A DNA stretch of 59,150 nt. It comes from Clostridium sp. chh4-2 (GTDB taxonomy: Bacteria > Bacillota > Clostridia > Lachnospirales > Lachnospiraceae). Below the pieces are notes generated by a model that worked only from the letters and a program-made list of their open reading frames with translations, made no database searches and was not told the DNA's origin. The number at the start of each line of letters is the position of its first letter. Positions within the stretch are counted from its first letter, which is position 1. Where the stretch lies: positions 1-59,150 of the forward strand of contig NZ_PKUU01000031.1 of assembly GCF_002899675.1 (NCBI RefSeq), given 5' to 3'. The translations under genes were made by a program, and so were the position numbers. Below, in pieces: positions 9,175 to 17,354 of the stretch.

Positions 9175-10491
9175 TTATTTTGCATTGCCTGTTGCTTCTT
9201 TGTAAGCGTCATATCCGCCGTTGGCAATCCAGTCTTTCCAAAGAATGTTCTTTCCGTCTACCAGGATAAAGCTGTTAAATGTGTTGTATCCTTCTCTGTT
9301 TCCCTTTGTATAATCGAGGATTCCGCCAAGTCCCTGGAGTCCTGAAATCTTGTTTGTAGCATCTTTTAAAGAATCGGAATCGTTCTTGCCTGCGATTTTA
9401 CTTGCTTCCCACATAACCATAACGGTATCCCATCCACGGTAAGAGGAGTCTGTCTTAGCGATCTCTCCGTATTTATCGATGTATTTCTGCAGGAATTCTT
9501 TTACTTCAGGAATGTCGCATTCATCGATGGTTGCATATGTAACATAAGGATTTGCAAATGCGATGTAGCTTGAATTTTCTTCGCCTGCAATAGCAACCTG
9601 TGAAGCCATGAATGATTCTTTATCAAAAATAATTCCTGAATATCCGTACTGTCTTAACTGTTTTACGATGACAGGTCCTGTCTCTCCGATTACAGAGATG
9701 TAAATACAATCCGGATTTGTTGAAATTAAGTTAGCAACCTGAGCTGAGAAATCGGTATCGCCCTGATCGTAGCTTTCGCTCTTTAACACTTCAATTCCTC
9801 TTGCCTTACATTCATCCATGAAGGAATTTCCGGTTGCAAGAGACGCATCATCCTGTCCATAGAACACGCCTACGCTCTTCATATCCAGGTCAACCAGCAT
9901 ATCAACGGTGATCGGCACTGCGAATCCGTTGTTCATAGCTGCTCTGAATACATAAGGCCAGTCCTCAACCATCCAGGACGGAGAGGTTCCTAAACCGATT
10001 GTGTAAATCCCCTGTTTGTTCAAACTGCCGGCTGCCGCAAATACTTCACTGGAGTTAACAGATCCGATAACTGCATCCGCCTTTTCAACTTCCACAAGCT
10101 TGGAAACGATCTTAACTGCCTCTTCTGCTGATCCCTGTGTATCATAAGGAACAAATTCAACCTTGGCTCCGTTAAATCCGCCGTTCTCATTCACGTAGTC
10201 AACTGCCATCTGAATTGCATTACGGGCTTCTATACCGTAAGCTGCATTTCCACCTGATAACTGAAGATAAGCTCCCAGTTTAAAAGTTTCACCGCTGGCA
10301 GAGTCGCCTCCCGCCGCTTCACTTCCCGCTGCTTCTGTTCCTGCCGCTGTAGTATCCCCCGATGCTGCGGCAGTTGTAGCAGCTGCTGTACCTGCCGTAG
10401 TAGATCCTGTTGAAGAAGCTCCTCCTCCACAAGCTGCTAATGAAGATGCCATTACAGTTGCCATTACCAGTGACATGATTTGTTTTTTCAT
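9175..10491 (-). CDS. livK: LivK-type substrate-binding lipoprotein
   Basis: A 438-aa type I periplasmic-binding-fold protein. A signal peptide ends in the lipobox SLAAC, followed by a ~45-residue linker rich in T, A, G, S and E that tethers the domain to the membrane, then the ligand domain (FKLGAYLQLSGGNAAYGIEA, a family N-terminus). GGGAG precedes the ATG. It is the first gene of the operon that continues through livHMGF to uxuA. The fold binds amino acids, amides or aromatic and aliphatic acids; the setting points to an organic or sugar acid rather than leucine, but this cannot be settled from sequence. Confidence 0.93.
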   Translation of the reverse strand: MKKQIMSLVMATVMASSLAACGGGASSTGSTTAGTAAATTAAASGDTTAAGTEAAGSEAAGGDSASGETFKLGAYLQLSGGNAAYGIEARNAIQMAVDYVNENGGFNGAKVEFVPYDTQGSAEEAVKIVSKLVEVEKADAVIGSVNSSEVFAAAGSLNKQGIYTIGLGTSPSWMVEDWPYVFRAAMNNGFAVPITVDMLVDLDMKSVGVFYGQDDASLATGNSFMDECKARGIEVLKSESYDQGDTDFSAQVANLISTNPDCIYISVIGETGPVIVKQLRQYGYSGIIFDKESFMASQVAIAGEENSSYIAFANPYVTYATIDECDIPEVKEFLQKYIDKYGEIAKTDSSYRGWDTVMVMWEASKIAGKNDSDSLKDATNKISGLQGLGGILDYTKGNREGYNTFNSFILVDGKNILWKDWIANGGYDAYKEATGNAK

Positions 10492-10557
10492 AAAATACGT
10501 TCTCCCTTTCCTTAGTTATACGTTGTTTTATCAGAATAGGCTTTGTTTGAGGCTTTC

Positions 10558-10567
10558 TGATATATCA
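10558..10567. promoter_or_regulatory. Candidate GntR operator upstream of livK
   Basis: Perfect 10-bp palindrome TGATATATCA, 67 bases upstream of the livK start. The same motif type recurs near the LarA-like gene and upstream of the GntR gene. A related AATATATCAT lies at 10603-10612. Assignment to the GntR regulator at 14796 is inference. Confidence 0.4.
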
Positions 10568-10870
10568 CTGATCACACAATATCATCTTTTGTACAATATG
10601 TCAATATATCATTTTATATTTTTGTATTTTTAATTATTTTGCACACCATTTTTATTTTATTGCGCATTTTCAACATGTTTTTAACATATAATTTATTTTA
10701 TATATGCATTTTATATAATATTTTATCATTTTTTTGCCTCGCATCGCAGGTTTTTTCTTTTTTAAATTTTCCCCCCGCTTCTTCCTATCGTTATTATTTA
10801 AGATTTTGCACAAATTTCTTTGTTATTTTTTTATTTATATTGACATTATAACCACATTATAGATATAATC

Positions 10871-10884
10871 TGTAATATATTACA
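10871..10884. promoter_or_regulatory. Candidate GntR operator upstream of the LarA-like gene
   Basis: Perfect 14-bp palindrome TGTAATATATTACA, 113 bases before the larA-like ATG. It is related to TGATATATTACA at 10957-10968 and TGATATATTACT at 15691-15702. Confidence 0.4.
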
Positions 10885-10956
10885 TTATCATTATCTGAGA
10901 ATGGTTAATATTTTATCAAGCGTTCTCAGACTAATTTTTTCGTGTATTTCGGCATT

Positions 10957-10968
10957 TGATATATTACA
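10957..10968. promoter_or_regulatory. Candidate GntR operator close to the LarA-like start
   Basis: TGATATATTACA ends 28 bases before the ATG, where a bound repressor would block initiation. It matches the copy upstream of gntR at 11 of 12 positions. Confidence 0.35.
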
Positions 10969-10996
10969 TACACGAGTCAGAAAGGAGCAGCAATTC

Positions 10997-12271
10997 ATGA
11001 AATCTTTTGAAGTATTTACAGGGATGCGCAATATCCAGATCAATTTGGAGGACAAGAACTATCTTTTCTTCGCAGAACACGAGGAATATGTTCCTCCCCT
11101 TTCCCAGGATGACCTTATCGAACAGGCTTTGGATAACCCGATAGGAGACGCTTCCCTGGATTCAATTCCGGAAGGGGCCAAAGTCCTTATCGTTATTGAC
11201 GACGCTACCAGACCGACTCCTACAAAGCTAATCCTCTCCCATTTGATGAAACGCCTGGAGGCACGCACCACCGATCTGGCGTTTATCACTGCGCCCGGAA
11301 CTCACAGGCCTTTAACAGATGCGGAACTGGAGATGAAACTGGGAACGGAATATCTGAACAAATATCCGGTATTCAACATAAATTACAGAACTGCAGAGGA
11401 TTACGAATACATAGGAGACAGCGATATGGGTACCCCGCTGCATATCCATAAAGCAGTCCTGGCAGCAGACTATAAAATTGCGGTCGGCAACATTGCCCCA
11501 CACAATGTTGTCGGCTGGGGCGGCGGAGCTAAGATCCTGATGCCCGGAGTGAGTGGCGAGCTAACCACTTCAACCACCCACCTGATCGGATCTCATTTTC
11601 CACTGCAGAACATTTTTGGAAATATTGATTGCGAAATGAGAAAAGAAGTGGATTCTATCGGTAAACGGATCGGACTGGATTTTATCCTTAATACTGTATT
11701 AGATGCGGAAGGCGGCATCTTAAAACTGTTCTGCGGACATTTTCTGGACGCTCACCGTGCAGGCGTGGAATTCGCCAAACAGACTCTCTGTCCTGCAATT
11801 CCGGACCTGGCGGACATTGTAATCGTCTCCGCTTATCCGTGCAATATGGACTACTGGCAGGGCTTTAAGCCTTTTGGTTTCTCCATGTGCGGAGTAAAAG
11901 AAGGAGGAACAATCATCTATATCCTGGACCCGAGAGAAGGCTTCTGCAACAACTCTCCTGTCCACAAGGAAATGCTGGTTAAATACTTAAAATCAGATGC
12001 GGATACGGTATATAAAGATGTGGAAGATGGCAAGGTAACGGATAAAGTGGGCGTTACAAATCCACTGTGCCATTTCCAAGTGCTCAACTATGTTAAAAAT
12101 GTAATTTGCCTGACCAATGGATTAACCGAAGAAGAATGCGACCTTCTGTCCTTCGCCAAAGCGGAGACCATCGAAGATGCGCTGAAGATGGCATTCGAAG
12201 CCCAAGGCCCTGACGCAAAAGTGGGGATCATACCTTTAGGCGGCGAAACGCTTGTGCGGGTGGAAAAATAA
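10997..12271 (+). CDS. LarA-family nickel-pincer racemase/epimerase homologue
   Basis: A 424-aa LarA-family protein. The start at 10997 has AAAGGAG 9 bases upstream; the frame is open 96 bases further upstream without a site. The DDATRPTP motif (residues 68-75) is present. Residues H103, H169, K179 and H195 align with H108, H174, K184 and H200 of Lactiplantibacillus plantarum lactate racemase with a constant offset of 5, in GTHRP, APHN, GGGAKILMPGVSG and TTHLIG. So the pincer-nucleotide lysine and the catalytic histidines are kept. LarA relatives racemise or epimerise 2-hydroxy acids. Divergent from a uxuA operon, it is a good candidate for an aldonate 2-epimerase. The cofactor genes larB, larC and larE are not in the window. 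Confidence 0.9.
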   Translation: MKSFEVFTGMRNIQINLEDKNYLFFAEHEEYVPPLSQDDLIEQALDNPIGDASLDSIPEGAKVLIVIDDATRPTPTKLILSHLMKRLEARTTDLAFITAPGTHRPLTDAELEMKLGTEYLNKYPVFNINYRTAEDYEYIGDSDMGTPLHIHKAVLAADYKIAVGNIAPHNVVGWGGGAKILMPGVSGELTTSTTHLIGSHFPLQNIFGNIDCEMRKEVDSIGKRIGLDFILNTVLDAEGGILKLFCGHFLDAHRAGVEFAKQTLCPAIPDLADIVIVSAYPCNMDYWQGFKPFGFSMCGVKEGGTIIYILDPREGFCNNSPVHKEMLVKYLKSDADTVYKDVEDGKVTDKVGVTNPLCHFQVLNYVKNVICLTNGLTEEECDLLSFAKAETIEDALKMAFEAQGPDAKVGIIPLGGETLVRVEK

Positions 12272-12309
12272 AGAGGGCTTTAAATCTTTATTTAACTGAG
12301 TAAGATACG

Positions 12310-12602
12310 CCGGAAAGAAGGGGAAGCCCAGGCGGGCGGTGGAAGTAATCGGCGAAATAGGATTCGGGATTCGCCCCTAAGATGTACTAAGACCCGCAAG
12401 GACAAAAAGAGACAGGATCGCGCCCATTCGCAGTGAACTCTTGATGACTTCACTGCTCAAGGGGCGCTTAGAAACTGATTCGGAATTCAGTTTCTACCTG
12501 TCTCTTTTTATCCTTGCTGATCTAAGAACATCTAAGGGGTTCCATACGATCCTATTTCGCCGATTACTTCCACCGCCCGCCTGGGCTTCCCCTTCTTTCC
12601 GG
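12310..12602 (+). repeat. Hairpin A1 with perfect 54-bp outer arms
   Basis: Positions 12310-12363 are exactly the reverse complement of 12549-12602 (54 of 54). Inside follow an asymmetric internal loop (TTCGGGATTCG opposite GTTCCATACG), a ~43-bp imperfect stem ending in AAAAAGAGACAGG / CCTGTCTCTTTTT, and two terminal stem-loops. One is GCAGTGAA/TTCACTGC, enclosed by GCGCCC/GGGGCGC; the other is TAGAAACTGA/TCAGTTTCTA. The fold is a long stem capped by a three-way junction. Confidence 0.9.
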
Positions 12603-12619
12603 CTGCTGCTTGGCTAGCT

Positions 12620-12760
12620 AAGGATAAAAAAGATTTGGTGAAGTAGTGAGTAAGTTTTTACATCAACCGTGAAGGCTTTTCTGAAAATTCCCTCACGGCT
12701 ATGTACACGGCCTATGTAAATGTGTTTCTATATAAATACAGAAGCACAAATATTGTTTTT
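12620..12760. other. AT-rich spacer of composite element copy 1
   Basis: AT-rich sequence between A1 and B1. It contains CCGTGAAGGCTTTTCTGAAA, related to the tandemly repeated spacer units of copy 2 (29560-29695). The end CAAATATTGTTTTTAACTAG is shared with copy 2. Confidence 0.6.
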
Positions 12761-12780
12761 AACTAGGTTAGCGAAAACCA

Positions 12781-13133
12781 GCACGGAATCGGGAGGCGGA
12801 ACCGGGAAACGAAGGCCGGAGAAGCCATCCGGGCTGGAGGAAGGAAGATGCAGCCACATGGGATCGTATGGAACCCCTTTAGAACTACTTAGACCCGAAA
12901 GGGCAGAACGAGGCAGGTAGAACCTGATTTCCGTCTCAGGTTCTAAAGCGCCGCTGAGCAGTGAAGTCATAAAGAGTTCACTGCGAATGGCGCTGGCCTG
13001 CCTCGTTCTGTCCTTTCGGGTCTTAGTAGTTCTTAGGGGCGAATCCCGAATCCCATGTGGCTGCATCTTCCTTCCTCCGGCCCGGATGGCTTCTCCAGCC
13101 TTCGTTTCCCGATTCCGCCTCTCGATTCCGTGC
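12781..13133 (-). repeat. Hairpin B1 with 84-bp outer arms
   Basis: Positions 12781-12864 pair with 13050-13133 over 84 bp with only a few mismatches. The inner part resembles A1 read in reverse: GGGATCGTATGGAACCCC on the left and AGGGGCGAATCCCGAATCCC on the right are the A internal-loop sequences in reverse complement. The inner stem is GGGCAGAACGAGGCAGG / CCTGCCTCGTTCTGTCC, with two terminal stem-loops as in A. The stem sequences differ from A while the loop is conserved. Confidence 0.9.
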
Positions 13134-13168
13134 GTCCCCTCCGCCAGCCAACTCAGTTAAATCAATTT

Positions 13169-14782
13169 TTACTTCACATATTTCTTCAAAGTCTCACGGA
13201 CAGCGCCTGTTCCTGCTGTTAACTCCGCAAAATACTTCTCAACCAGTTCGCCGAGTCCTGCCTCGTATAAATTAACTCCAAATATCTTTTCATTGGACAA
13301 AATCGGCTGTAACTGCTCGTGATAATCACCGTTTGCACCCAATTCGATTCCGCTCAGGTATGGGCAAACCGTATCCAGAAGAGGATCGGAACTGAGTTCC
13401 ATCTTGTTGCCCTCATCATCTACTGCCAGAAGGTATCTGCACCAGCCGGCCAATACAAGCGGGATCAGTTTTAAGTCCTTTACATCCAGCCCTTCACGGC
13501 TGCGGTAAGCTTTAATGGTTTCGCCAAAACGGATTGCCAGCTTCTGAGAGGTATCCGTTGCGATTCTCTGCGGCGTATCAGGCATGAACGGGTTTGGAAT
13601 GCGCACCTGAAGGACTTCGTCAATAAATGCCTTAGGGCTGATGATGCCGGGATCTACCACAACAGGCAGCCCCTCTTCGTATCCGATTACTTCAACCAAA
13701 CGCTTCAGCTGTTCGTCTTTCATCTCGTCGGCAATTAACGTGTAGCCCAGCAGGCATCCGTAAACAGCCAAGGAAGTGTGCAGCGGGTTCAAGCAGGTAC
13801 ACACCTTCATTTTCTCCACTTTATCCACGGTTTCCCTGTCGGTAAAGATCACGCCGCCCTCGTCCAGATTCGGTCTGCCGTTGGGGAATGCATCTTCGAT
13901 CACGAGATACTGAGGTTCTTCCGCATTAACAAAGGTTGCAACGTAAGTATTTTTAGATGTCACCTTTGTATCCACATCTTCAAATCCGCAGTCCAAAAGC
14001 ATCTTCTTCACTTTTTCATCCGGGCGCGGGGTGATCTTATCGATCATGCTCCATGGGAATGATACTTTGGACGGATCATTTACATACTGGTCAAATCCGC
14101 TTTCACAGACTCCGTTTTTGCACCAGTTCTCTGAAAATGCACGGATGGCATTGTATAATTTATCTCCGTTATGGGAGCAGTTGTCCATGCTGACCATGGC
14201 AACAGGGAGCTTTCCGGCCTGGAAACGCTTATAGAGAAGCGATGCCACCTTACCCATATAGCTGGACGTCTTTTCCGGTCCGTTTTCAAAATCATCTTTT
14301 ACATTCTGGTAATACTCCCCTTTTCCGTCAAACAGATTGTAGCCCTTTTCCGTGATCGTAAAGCTGACCATCTGAAGGCTTGGGTTTACGAATACAGCCG
14401 TCAGTCTGTCCCACTCTTCTTTTGATTCCGGATTTAAAGCCAGGGCTTCCGTTATGCTTCCAACCAATGTTTTCTCGATGCTTCCGTCCGCCTTTAATGT
14501 GACGAGGACTCCCAAGTTGTCATGTGTGCGGTACATCAGATCGATGATTTCATAATCAAAGCCTTCGGCCGCTATGATGCCCGTATCCGCTTTTCCGGCA
14601 TTCAGGATATTCTGCTGCACGTTGGCTGTAAACGCACGGAAGATATTGCCTGCTCCCATATGCACCCACTTTGGATTTTCATAAGTTTTTTTCGCCACTT
14701 CATCCATATCAAACTTTGGCAGGTCAAATCCGGCTTCTTCCCAAACACTTGCATTTTTAAGTGATTCTCTGTTTAATTTCAT
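13169..14782 (-). CDS. uxuB: Mannitol dehydrogenase-family oxidoreductase, fructuronate reductase-like
   Basis: A 537-aa polyol-specific long-chain dehydrogenase, the family that includes UxuB (fructuronate to mannonate), UxaB and mannitol dehydrogenase. The N-terminal nucleotide-binding region carries WVHMGAGNIFRAF. The family lysine and histidine region is KVCTCLNPLHTSLAVYGCLL (K...NxxH). Length is slightly above the usual ~490. It is downstream of the gntR gene (13 bases apart) and separate from uxuA, which is the next pathway step. The 3' end lies 6 bases from composite element copy 1. Confidence 0.85.
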   Translation of the reverse strand: MKLNRESLKNASVWEEAGFDLPKFDMDEVAKKTYENPKWVHMGAGNIFRAFTANVQQNILNAGKADTGIIAAEGFDYEIIDLMYRTHDNLGVLVTLKADGSIEKTLVGSITEALALNPESKEEWDRLTAVFVNPSLQMVSFTITEKGYNLFDGKGEYYQNVKDDFENGPEKTSSYMGKVASLLYKRFQAGKLPVAMVSMDNCSHNGDKLYNAIRAFSENWCKNGVCESGFDQYVNDPSKVSFPWSMIDKITPRPDEKVKKMLLDCGFEDVDTKVTSKNTYVATFVNAEEPQYLVIEDAFPNGRPNLDEGGVIFTDRETVDKVEKMKVCTCLNPLHTSLAVYGCLLGYTLIADEMKDEQLKRLVEVIGYEEGLPVVVDPGIISPKAFIDEVLQVRIPNPFMPDTPQRIATDTSQKLAIRFGETIKAYRSREGLDVKDLKLIPLVLAGWCRYLLAVDDEGNKMELSSDPLLDTVCPYLSGIELGANGDYHEQLQPILSNEKIFGVNLYEAGLGELVEKYFAELTAGTGAVRETLKKYVK

Positions 14783-14795
14783 ATTGTCTCCTTTT

Positions 14796-15530
14796 CTATT
14801 TTGAAGGTACGTTGCAGTTTACATTAAAATAATAAGGGTATTCCTTTAAAAGCGTGGGCAGAAAATCCGCAAAACGGATAATATGATTATAGATAAAACT
14901 GTCCAAATCATATTTTCCCGTCACTCCCAGAAGCAGCATATTAAAAATTTCCAGATGTTCTTCATAACTCACGGTTTCCAGATTAAATCTGCCCAAAACA
15001 CGGACAAGATAGCGGATACGGTCCAAATGTGATATCACTCGCAGAACGGAAGCATAGGTCTCAGGTTTATTGGCCACCATAAAAATCTTTTTATGAAATT
15101 CATCATCATAATGAAAGAATGTGCGTATCTTCTCTTCGTCATCCTGTGTTTCTTTTTGTATTTCCAAATTGGCATAGAACCAGTCGATATCCTCCGGAGA
15201 TAAATGATTGGACGCCAGGCGGATAACCGATGGTTCTACCGCACACCTGATAAAAAAGCCTTCATTTACACACGACATATTGATCAGCGTCACCTTTGAT
15301 TCTTTTCTGGGAATGATCTCTATTAAACGTTCTTCCTTTAATTGATAAACCGCCTCATGAACCGGAGTTCTGCTTATACTCAATTCCTCGGCAATCTTTA
15401 CTTCATTAACGATTTCCCCAGGTTTCATCTCCAGCTGCATGATATTTTCACGCATAACTCTGTAAGCATACTCTCTGTGGCTCTCGTTCTCATTGCGATC
15501 TAAAATAATCATATTTTCTTGTATAACCAT
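14796..15530 (-). CDS. GntR-family transcriptional regulator, FadR/FCD type
   Basis: A 244-aa regulator. The N-terminal winged helix-turn-helix (about residues 15-85) contains the GntR signature IAEELSISRTPVHEAVYQL. The C-terminal all-helical FCD ligand domain has the metal-binding pattern DDEFHKKIF plus downstream histidines, as in UxuR/ExuR-like sensors of hexuronate intermediates. It is first gene of the operon with the uxuB-like gene. A TGATATATTACT motif lies upstream at 15691-15702, similar to motifs upstream of livK and the LarA-like gene, suggesting it controls all three units. The start is uncertain: neither the ATG at 15530 nor that at 15512 has a strong ribosome site. Confidence 0.88.
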   Translation of the reverse strand: MVIQENMIILDRNENESHREYAYRVMRENIMQLEMKPGEIVNEVKIAEELSISRTPVHEAVYQLKEERLIEIIPRKESKVTLINMSCVNEGFFIRCAVEPSVIRLASNHLSPEDIDWFYANLEIQKETQDDEEKIRTFFHYDDEFHKKIFMVANKPETYASVLRVISHLDRIRYLVRVLGRFNLETVSYEEHLEIFNMLLLGVTGKYDLDSFIYNHIIRFADFLPTLLKEYPYYFNVNCNVPSK

Positions 15531-15690
15531 CTAATCCGACTAATTATACCTCTCCTCTCTCAAATATATTAGTGATTCTCAATTATATCTGGCTATTTCA
15601 CTCAAACAAAGCGCTATTTAATATATATTTTACCACATTTTGTACATAAATCACAAGATAATCGCACAAAAAAGTATTTTTTTCTATTTT

Positions 15691-15702
15691 TGATATATTA
15701 CT
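15691..15702. promoter_or_regulatory. Candidate GntR autoregulatory operator
   Basis: TGATATATTACT, 161 bases upstream of gntR, matching TGATATATTACA at 10957-10968 and related to TGATATATCA at 10558. Confidence 0.35.
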
Positions 15703-15723
15703 CATTTTGTGGCAAATACAGGA

Positions 15724-15752
15724 AAAGGCTCCTGTAAAAAACAGAAGCCTTT
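15724..15752 (-). terminator. Terminator downstream of dacF
   Basis: AAAGGCTcCTGT (15724-15735) pairs with ACAGaAGCCTTT (15741-15752); read on the minus strand it is followed by TTCC and further T-rich sequence, 52 bases after the dacF stop. Confidence 0.7.
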
Positions 15753-15803
15753 CATCCTCAAATATGCCAATGCCGCTTTCGCACGGGCCTATTAATTTAA
15801 TGA

Positions 15804-17258
15804 CTATTTACCGTCCGTATCCTTCTTCCGGTTCATCCGCTCCGCCACCATTCTGTCAAACTCCTCTTCTGAACAGCCGGAATCAATAATTCTCTGACGC
15901 CTCTTCTGGCGGCGCAGGGCGCGCTCCTTCTCTTCTTTCCGCCTCTGGTAAACAATATATCCAATTCCTCCGCCTGCCAAAATCAATACGACAATCAGAA
16001 TCAGTACCGGTACCGGCAAGGAAGGCATTGAGAATTTTCCTTTGCCATCTTCCGGCTGGTCCGCAGGCTGGCTTTCCGGCGCCGTTTCTCCCTGAGAGGT
16101 TTCTTCTATTCCGGTCTGGCCTGCATTTGCCAAAACCTCAGCATTCTTCAAAAGAAGATAGGCCTGTCCGATGCTGCGCTCGTTGTAGGTATATTTCAAA
16201 AGAGCCACCGCTCCCACGGGATGATCTTCGGGAAGTTCCGTTACCAATGATTTTTCCGCATCGCCATACTCCGCATCCGAAGGGAGAGTGATCACTGCCA
16301 GCGGATCGATCTCCAGTTCAGAGGGCTGGTAACTTTGGCCGCCGATCTCAACCGCATTCTCGCCCGTGGTATAAGAGGTCTCCATATCGGCAATCTTTAT
16401 ATTCTGAAATTTGGACAAGCCAAATTCCAAAAGGTTCCGGCTGTCAATATAATACTGAGGCTGGCTGCCCTTTAAAACAACCGCAATAACTCTTCTTCCA
16501 TCCCGTTCTGCTAGAGTTACCAAAGTATTGCCCGCAAGGGATGTATATCCGGTCTTTCCCGCTATTGCATCAGGGAAATACACTTCTTCCGATTCCTTCA
16601 GAAGCTTATGCTCTATGGTTGCGCTGATTTCCTCCGGCGTATTTACCGTAGGAGGGAATTTGTGGCGTTTGCTGGAAGCGATCTCCAACAGCTTTTCATT
16701 GGAAAATGCCGCTTTGGCGATCAGCGCCATATCGTACGGAGTCACCACCTGTTCCGGATCGTTAAGGCCTGACGGATTCTTAAAACGGCTGCCTGTACAG
16801 CCCAGTCTCTCGATCGTCTCGTTCATCATATCCACAAATCCGTCTCTGGTTCCGCCCACATGCTCCGCCAGCGCATTGGATGCCTGGTTGGAAGAGCGGA
16901 GAATCAACGCGTAGAGGCAGTCCTCCACCGGCCATTTATCCCCTTCATCCAGACCGAAATAGTTTCCGCTTCCTTCTTCAATATTGTAAACCGCATCATG
17001 AGAAAAGGCCACCTCTTCATCCAAAGAGGCATGTTCCAAGACCACCAGAGCAGTTAAAAGCTTGGTAATGCTGGCAGGATAATATCCCACCCGGATATTC
17101 TGCCCAAACAGCACGGTTCCGGAATCCATATCAATTACAATACCGCCCTCTGCCAAGATTCCGGTATCAGCGGGCCAATCCGGCTTCGCATAGGCAGGTA
17201 TTATAAAAAACTGCATCATTAATGTTAGTGTCAGGATTGTGCTAAGTAATCGTCTCAT
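15804..17258 (-). CDS. dacF: D-alanyl-D-alanine carboxypeptidase (class C PBP, DacF-like)
   Basis: A 484-aa serine DD-carboxypeptidase that trims the terminal D-Ala of peptidoglycan stem peptides. A signal peptide (MRRLLSTILTLTLMMQFFII...AYA) directs export. The catalytic motifs are SITK (S63-K66), SSN (122-124) and KTG (235-237). A C-terminal transmembrane anchor (PVPVLILIVVLILAGGGIGY) is followed by a charged cytoplasmic tail, so the enzyme is tethered at its C-terminus by a full helix. The ATG at 17258 is chosen for GGGAGA 8 bases upstream and because it begins the signal peptide; the frame is open 69 bases further. Confidence 0.94.
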   Translation of the reverse strand: MRRLLSTILTLTLMMQFFIIPAYAKPDWPADTGILAEGGIVIDMDSGTVLFGQNIRVGYYPASITKLLTALVVLEHASLDEEVAFSHDAVYNIEEGSGNYFGLDEGDKWPVEDCLYALILRSSNQASNALAEHVGGTRDGFVDMMNETIERLGCTGSRFKNPSGLNDPEQVVTPYDMALIAKAAFSNEKLLEIASSKRHKFPPTVNTPEEISATIEHKLLKESEEVYFPDAIAGKTGYTSLAGNTLVTLAERDGRRVIAVVLKGSQPQYYIDSRNLLEFGLSKFQNIKIADMETSYTTGENAVEIGGQSYQPSELEIDPLAVITLPSDAEYGDAEKSLVTELPEDHPVGAVALLKYTYNERSIGQAYLLLKNAEVLANAGQTGIEETSQGETAPESQPADQPEDGKGKFSMPSLPVPVLILIVVLILAGGGIGYIVYQRRKEEKERALRRQKRRQRIIDSGCSEEEFDRMVAERMNRKKDTDGK

Positions 17259-17354
17259 GTAAAAAATCTCCCAAAATGTTCTGTCATAGAATCGTAACAT
17301 TTTATAGTTTAACATTTTGAGAGACAAGTTTCAACAAAATTCTGACCGAGTTTC

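Larger units (their letters stand above)
10492..10996. promoter_or_regulatory. Divergent AT-rich promoter region, livK / larA-like
   Basis: About 500 bases of very AT-rich DNA between divergent starts. It holds three palindromic or half-palindromic motifs listed separately and an inverted repeat TCTGAGAA (10894-10901) / TTCTCAGA (10923-10930). I cannot place the promoters with certainty. Confidence 0.6.
12290..13162 (+). repeat. Giant composite palindromic element, copy 1 (A1-spacer-B1)
   Basis: The unit is bounded by a perfect 12-bp terminal inverted repeat, ATTTAACTGAGT at 12290-12301 and ACTCAGTTAAAT at 13151-13162. It contains a forward hairpin A1, an AT-rich spacer, and hairpin B1, which carries the same internal-loop sequences in reverse orientation. 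It sits between the convergent ends of the LarA-like gene (12271) and the uxuB-like gene (13169). A second full copy lies at 29208-30143. No transposase frame is present, so if mobile it is non-autonomous. No clear target-site duplication is visible. Confidence 0.85.

Noticed and set aside
12728..13066. Open frames of 112 aa (-) and 66 aa (+) inside B1, and a 144-aa frame in B2 (29698-30132)
   Set aside because: They run through paired arms, appear on both strands and have no ribosome site or domain; they are by-products of palindrome composition.
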